In this document: piece after piece, positions 63,016 to 64,000 of the stretch
How the letters are laid out: the number at the start of each line of letters is the position of its first letter
Position numbering within the stretch: the stretch's first letter is position 1
Assembly (NCBI RefSeq): GCF_025354435.1
Contig: NZ_JANXMU010000077.1
Span: 62,001 to 126,000, forward strand
DNA from: Rhodoferax sp.
GTDB lineage: Bacteria; Pseudomonadota; Gammaproteobacteria; Burkholderiales; Burkholderiaceae_C
Length of the DNA stretch: 64,000 bases
Direction: 5' to 3'
The notes under the pieces: generated by a model
Database searches by the model: none
The model's input: only the letters and a program-made list of their open reading frames with translations
Told to the model about the DNA's origin: nothing
Position numbers and translations under genes: made by a program

Positions 63016-64000
63016 TCAGTTCCGCCGTGCGGAAGCCAGGCGCTTCACCACCGCCACCATCTGGTCGATCTCGGCAAAGGTGTTGTAGAACGCCAGCGAA
63101 GGGCGCACGGTGGTCTCCACGCCCATGCGGCGCAGGATGGGTTGGGCGCAATGGTGGCCGGTGCGCACCGCAATGCCCTCCTCGTTCAGCGCCTTGCCCA
63201 CTTCTTCGGTGCTGTAACCGGCCAGCACAAAGGACATGACGCTGGCCTTGTCTGCCGCCGTGCCAACCAGACGCACGCCGGGGATGGCACCCAAGGCTTG
63301 CATGCCGTAGACCACCAGCTCGTGTTCGTAGCGGGCGATGTTCTCGATACCCACCTTGTTCACGTAGTCGATGGCCGCGCCCAGGCCTACCGCGTCGGCG
63401 ATATTGCCAGTACCCGCCTCGAACTTGTTCGGGATAGGCTGGAACACGGTTTTCTCAAAGGTCACGTCGGCAATCATGTTGCCGCCGCCCTGCCACGGAG
63501 GCATGTCTTCCAGCACCTCGCGCTTGCCCCAGACCACGCCGATACCGGTGGGACCAAAGACCTTATGGCCCGAGAAGACGAAGAAGTCGGCCCCGATGTC
63601 TTGCACGTCCACCCGCATGTGCGAGATGGATTGCGCGCCGTCCACCAGCGCCTTGGCACCGGCACGGTGGGCCAACGCGACGATTTCCTTCACCGGAACC
63701 ACGGTGCCCAGGGCGTTGGAGACCTGGGTCACGGCCAAAATCTTGGTGCGGTCATTGAGCAGCTTGCGGTACTCGTCCAGCAGCACCTGGCCCGAATCGT
63801 CCACCGGGATCACGCGCAGCTTGGCACCTTTGGCGGCAGCCAGCTGCTGCCAGGGCACGATGTTGGCGTGGTGTTCCAGGTGGCTGACTATTATTTCGTC
63901 GCCCTCGCCCACGTGCTGGCCGCCCCAGCTCTTGGCCACCAGGTTGATGGCCTCGGTGGTGCCGCGCACAAAGATCACTTCGTTCACGTCTGGCGCGTTG
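63016..64000 (-). CDS. SufS/CsdA-type cysteine desulfurase, 5' end outside window
   Basis: FVRGTTEAINLVAKSWG, HHANIVPWQ, FSGHKVFGPTGIGVVWGK (PLP lysine), RTGHHCAQPILRRMG. Confidence 0.95.
   Translation of the reverse strand, partial: NAPDVNEVIFVRGTTEAINLVAKSWGGQHVGEGDEIIVSHLEHHANIVPWQQLAAAKGAKLRVIPVDDSGQVLLDEYRKLLNDRTKILAVTQVSNALGTVVPVKEIVALAHRAGAKALVDGAQSISHMRVDVQDIGADFFVFSGHKVFGPTGIGVVWGKREVLEDMPPWQGGGNMIADVTFEKTVFQPIPNKFEAGTGNIADAVGLGAAIDYVNKVGIENIARYEHELVVYGMQALGAIPGVRLVGTAADKASVMSFVLAGYSTEEVGKALNEEGIAVRTGHHCAQPILRRMGVETTVRPSLAFYNTFAEIDQMVAVVKRLASARRN

Overview
64-kb chromosomal window from a high-GC betaproteobacterium, probably Comamonadaceae (Rhodoferax-like; inferred from gene content and repeat types, no search was run). 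Most of it is housekeeping: acs, comEC, parC/parE, dapA-bamC, grpE-dnaK-dnaJ, frmA-frmB, hutC/hutH, dusA, zapE, the odhA-odhB-lpd operon and a cysteine desulfurase. I see no rRNA, tRNA, CRISPR array, IS element or prophage. The most system-like locus is 11.5-24.1 kb. It holds a split copy (alpha-E + circularly permuted ATP-grasp) and a fused copy (ATP-grasp/alpha-E) of the same predicted peptide-ligase chemistry, plus two transglutaminase-like proteins, arranged around comEC. Other points of interest: a putatively Fur-controlled porin / beta-propeller / DyP peroxidase / iron-binding-protein operon; a yybP-ykoY-type Mn riboswitch ahead of a GDT1-type exporter and a CDF transporter; an MBL-fold gene whose conserved N-terminus lies upstream of any canonical start codon (ATA overlapping the bamC stop); an orphan ABC ATPase with a natural Walker-B E-to-Q change; an untracked 39-aa ORF; and three families of dispersed intergenic palindromic repeats, one of which also lies inside comEC.
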